A DNA stretch of 64,000 nt from NCBI GenBank assembly GCA_947581635.1, contig CANPVE010000004.1, positions 124,001-188,000 of the forward strand. Direction: 5' to 3'. Positions 61,930 to 64,000 of the stretch are shown here, piece after piece. How positions within the stretch are numbered: the first letter of the stretch is position 1; each line of letters opens with the position of its first letter. A program made the position numbers and the translations under genes. Below the pieces are notes generated by a model, which searched no databases, was not told the origin of the DNA, and worked only from the letters and a program-made list of their open reading frames with translations. The stretch is from an uncultured Clostridia bacterium (lineage in GTDB: Bacteria > Bacillota > Clostridia > Oscillospirales > Acutalibacteraceae).

Positions 61930-62739
61930 TCATGAATCAATACTAAACGCCCACAGATTCCTTATTTGATCCTTTATGTCATCGTATTTCCACAGCTTTT
62001 TTGAATTGGCACGGCTGTTCGGATCGTTCACCATGATTTTGCCGTCCTTATAACCTACCATAACTATGTAATGCCCGCCGTCTGTAAAATCACCGGGACC
62101 CATGATGCATATTATCGGGTTGCCCGCCTCAAGATTTTTCATTATGCGGTTCTCGTCCAGCGGCAGTTCTTTGACATTCATACCCAATGTTACGCCACCC
62201 TCAGACATCAGCGTCCATGCTGTGCCGTTACCGGGAATAGAATAGCCGTGAGAGGTGCTGAATTCCGCCGCCGCCTTCGGGCTAAATGATGTGTCGTGCT
62301 TAAGGTATATTGTAACCATCGAAAGGCAGGTCGGTCCGCAGCCCGTCATCGCTATCATACCGCTTCCGTATTTCTCATAGCCCCAGCGCTCGTCCCATTG
62401 CATCAGCAACGGAACCGTCGAGCTGTTCTTGTACTTCGACAGATCAATGTCAAATTCCCTGTCCTTGTTTATTGGGTAATTTATCACAAAGTCCTCGGTT
62501 TCGCTGTTTCGCTCCATCAGGTCGAGCAACTCCTGCGGGTACTCGCTTATATCCACCTCATGCACCCGCATGAATCGCTCCAGTTTGCTCTCGGTGATAT
62601 ATTCGCCGAATCCACCCAATGTTTTAAGTCCGGAAAACATCACCGTTATGAGCACTACTACTGTCAATACCACTCCAAACGGAGGGTATTTTATATCATT
62701 GTTCTTTTTAATACTATTCTTTTTTTTCATACTCGTCAT
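61930..62739 (-). CDS. membrane-anchored C39-like peptidase
   Basis: A 269-residue membrane-anchored peptidase of the Peptidase_C39_2 (papain-like) group. One TM segment at about 20-40 follows a basic MKKKNSIKKNN start, then a linker and the catalytic domain: VPLLMQWDERWG, the Cys in MTGCGPTCLSMV near 132, the His in DGGHYIVMVGY near 224 and the Asn/Asp in NDPNS near 240. The Cys-His-Asn/Asp order is complete. ATG 62739 is chosen for AAGGAT 8-9 nt upstream. It is single, and its substrate may be cell-wall-linked peptides. Confidence 0.88.
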   Translation of the reverse strand: MTSMKKKNSIKKNNDIKYPPFGVVLTVVVLITVMFSGLKTLGGFGEYITESKLERFMRVHEVDISEYPQELLDLMERNSETEDFVINYPINKDREFDIDLSKYKNSSTVPLLMQWDERWGYEKYGSGMIAMTGCGPTCLSMVTIYLKHDTSFSPKAAAEFSTSHGYSIPGNGTAWTLMSEGGVTLGMNVKELPLDENRIMKNLEAGNPIICIMGPGDFTDGGHYIVMVGYKDGKIMVNDPNSRANSKKLWKYDDIKDQIRNLWAFSIDS

Positions 62740-62873
62740 AATACCGCATCCTTGATCGTCCACAAAAGTTTTCTGCCAAAATTCGACATACAAAATCTAT
62801 GGGTAGATTTTAACACAACGAGTATTATATTTTGTTAATAAACTATTCCATTAAATTGACATTATTGTAATAC

Positions 62874-62910
62874 AAAATAAAAAGCGGAGTTGCAAAAGCA
62901 ACCCCACCGT
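62874..62910 (-). terminator. terminator of the sugar-phosphate transferase
   Basis: GGGGTTGC-TTTT-GCAACTCC on the minus strand (62905-62886) followed by GCTTTTTATTTTG. Confidence 0.8.
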
Positions 62911-62942
62911 TTGATTCAGAAAATAATGCGGGAATCCAAAAA

Positions 62943-63599
62943 TCAGTTTCTGCGGCCTTCAACGTAGCCTTGACCGCCTATGACGACAGCAATCGTCTTG
63001 ATAAATATAAACAAATCGAATGCAATCGAACGCTTTATCAGATATTCTCTGTCGAAATAGACCTTCTCTTCGGCAGACACACAGTCCCTGCCGTTGACCT
63101 GCGCCCAGCCTGTCACACCCGGACGAATATCATACACTCCCTCGCGCATACGGAGCTTGTGTATATCGGATTCACCCATGATGAGCGGACGAGGACCCAC
63201 CAAACTCATATCGCCCTTGAACACATTGATAAGCTGGGGAAGTTCGTCAAGGCTGGTCTTGCGAAGAAACCGACCCACAAAAGTGATGTGCACATAGGGA
63301 TCAGCCAGATCGGAAGTCGCGGCGTAATGCGGAGCGTCTGTCCTCATGGTGCGGAATTTGTACACATTAAAAAGATTTCCATTCTTGCCGACGCGGCTTT
63401 GGCTGAATATCACCGTGCCTTCAGAATCCAACTTGATAACTACCGCGATAATGACGAACAACGGACAGAGAAGTACGAGCAAAACAGACGAAACCAACAC
63501 ATCAAAGGCTCTCTTTATGCATGAATAAACAGGCTTTGTCGAAACGCGAGTATCGTCAAAATAAAGATTCCCCACATAATTCTCACGTACATTAACCAT
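62943..63599 (-). CDS. undecaprenyl-phosphate sugar-phosphate transferase
   Basis: Polyprenyl-phosphate sugar-1-phosphate transferase that starts capsule or glycan repeat units on lipid. The 218-residue catalytic core has one hydrophobic re-entrant segment at about 30-55 ([22 protein letters not shown]), [10 protein letters not shown] near 85, the catalytic TSLDELPQL near 117 (Asp-Glu pair) and [11 protein letters not shown]. The N-terminal extra TM helices of WbaP are absent. AAGGAGGGG lies 8 nt from ATG. It probably belongs with the CapD/Wzc polysaccharide genes at 13-17 kb but sits apart. Confidence 0.95.
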   Translation of the reverse strand: MVNVRENYVGNLYFDDTRVSTKPVYSCIKRAFDVLVSSVLLVLLCPLFVIIAVVIKLDSEGTVIFSQSRVGKNGNLFNVYKFRTMRTDAPHYAATSDLADPYVHITFVGRFLRKTSLDELPQLINVFKGDMSLVGPRPLIMGESDIHKLRMREGVYDIRPGVTGWAQVNGRDCVSAEEKVYFDREYLIKRSIAFDLFIFIKTIAVVIGGQGYVEGRRN

Positions 63600-64000
63600 G
63601 ACAAAGTCCCCTCCTTAAAATCCACAATAACATAGGATAATTCAAAGCGGTGCGGGAATTTTTACCACATATAATATCTCAGACATCCCGCATTCCAGCT
63701 TGCTTATAGTATAACACAGTATTTATCGAATTTCAATATATTTTTTATGTTTTTTATTTTTTTGTTAAAATTCTCAAAAAATAATCACCGTCAGCCGATA
63801 AATACTTATTAAATAACGATAAATCGCCAAAAACATGATATACTATATGGTGGTATTTGTCAATAGTTTTGTTCAAAAAAAGTACACATCACAATAATTA
63901 TCACATTTTCATGTAACTTTTGGCGAGATTTTTAGGTGATTTCGCCAAATTCATACATCTGTGAACATTTCATAAGCTCGCATTCCATCTTATCATGGGT
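63600..64000. other. upstream region of the sugar-phosphate transferase
   Basis: 401 bp reaching the right edge. It contains a leftward promoter at 63708-63736, AT-rich DNA and no gene. Confidence 0.6.
63708..63736 (-). promoter_or_regulatory. sigma-A promoter of the sugar-phosphate transferase
   Basis: TTGAAA (63736-63731), 17-bp spacer, TATACT (63713-63708), about 110 nt from the start codon. Confidence 0.7.

Noticed and set aside
1..64000. CRISPR array or IS element
   Set aside because: No regularly spaced repeats with unique spacers, cas genes or transposase-like frames were found.

Overview
The window looks like a chromosomal segment of a spore-forming member of the Firmicutes, probably class Clostridia and possibly the Oscillospiraceae side. 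The evidence is an intact sporulation sigma factor SigK, the germination protease GPR with a forespore-type promoter, Shine-Dalgarno (SD) sequences rich in AAGGAGG, frequent TTG/GTG starts, sigma-A promoters with TTGACA/TATAAT boxes and 17-bp spacers, and a single-chain dimeric-type glycyl-tRNA synthetase. The taxonomy is inferred from gene content only. I see no prophage, plasmid, IS element or CRISPR array.

Layout. 1-5.6 kb (minus): excision-repair cluster uvrB, an AAA ATPase, a MazG-like pyrophosphatase and uvrA, which runs off the left edge. 5.8-12.9 kb: a DacF-type carboxypeptidase, a MerR regulator fused to a methyltransferase with its own 19-bp-spacer promoter, a Cu/Zn superoxide dismutase, TrmL, a CapA-like lipid-free exported protein and a DUF975 membrane protein. 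13-17 kb (minus): a capsule pair, Wzc-like kinase and CapD-like epimerase. 17.5-22.3 kb: tRNA-Leu(UAG), mnmA, a peroxide-type operon (glutathione peroxidase remnant, TSCPD protein, flavodoxin, OhrR), and a self-cleaving XRE-S24 repressor with a divergent two-TM small membrane protein, both with matching CGCGAAAG operators.

22.3-31.4 kb: carbohydrate genes (GH13 lipoprotein, GH2 enzyme with an altered acid/base residue), an SDR, pyrE and glutamine-dependent nadE. 31.5-35.5 kb: HAD phosphatase, tpiA, pgk and a small amidase. 35.6-41.2 kb: nagA with two flavoproteins, gpr, and a MazF toxin with no visible antitoxin. 41.6-50.7 kb (minus): a long housekeeping run, from a U32 peptidase through RlmL-like methyltransferase, MntR, dtd, an MBL hydrolase, hemZ and a nucleoside kinase to comM. 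50.9-64 kb: HAD mutase, sigK, a DUF3221-type lipoprotein, glyS, tRNA-Gly(CCC), a papain-like amidase, polA, a low-molecular-weight phosphatase, rimI, tsaD, a membrane-anchored C39-like peptidase and a sugar-phosphate transferase.

The most unusual parts are the SOS-like divergent locus at 21.06-22.27 kb, the broken peroxidase operon at 19.1-20.5 kb, the ATPase/pyrophosphatase pair inside the uvrB-uvrA cluster, and the MerR-methyltransferase with its self-contained promoter. These are inferences from reading the sequence; no searches were run.
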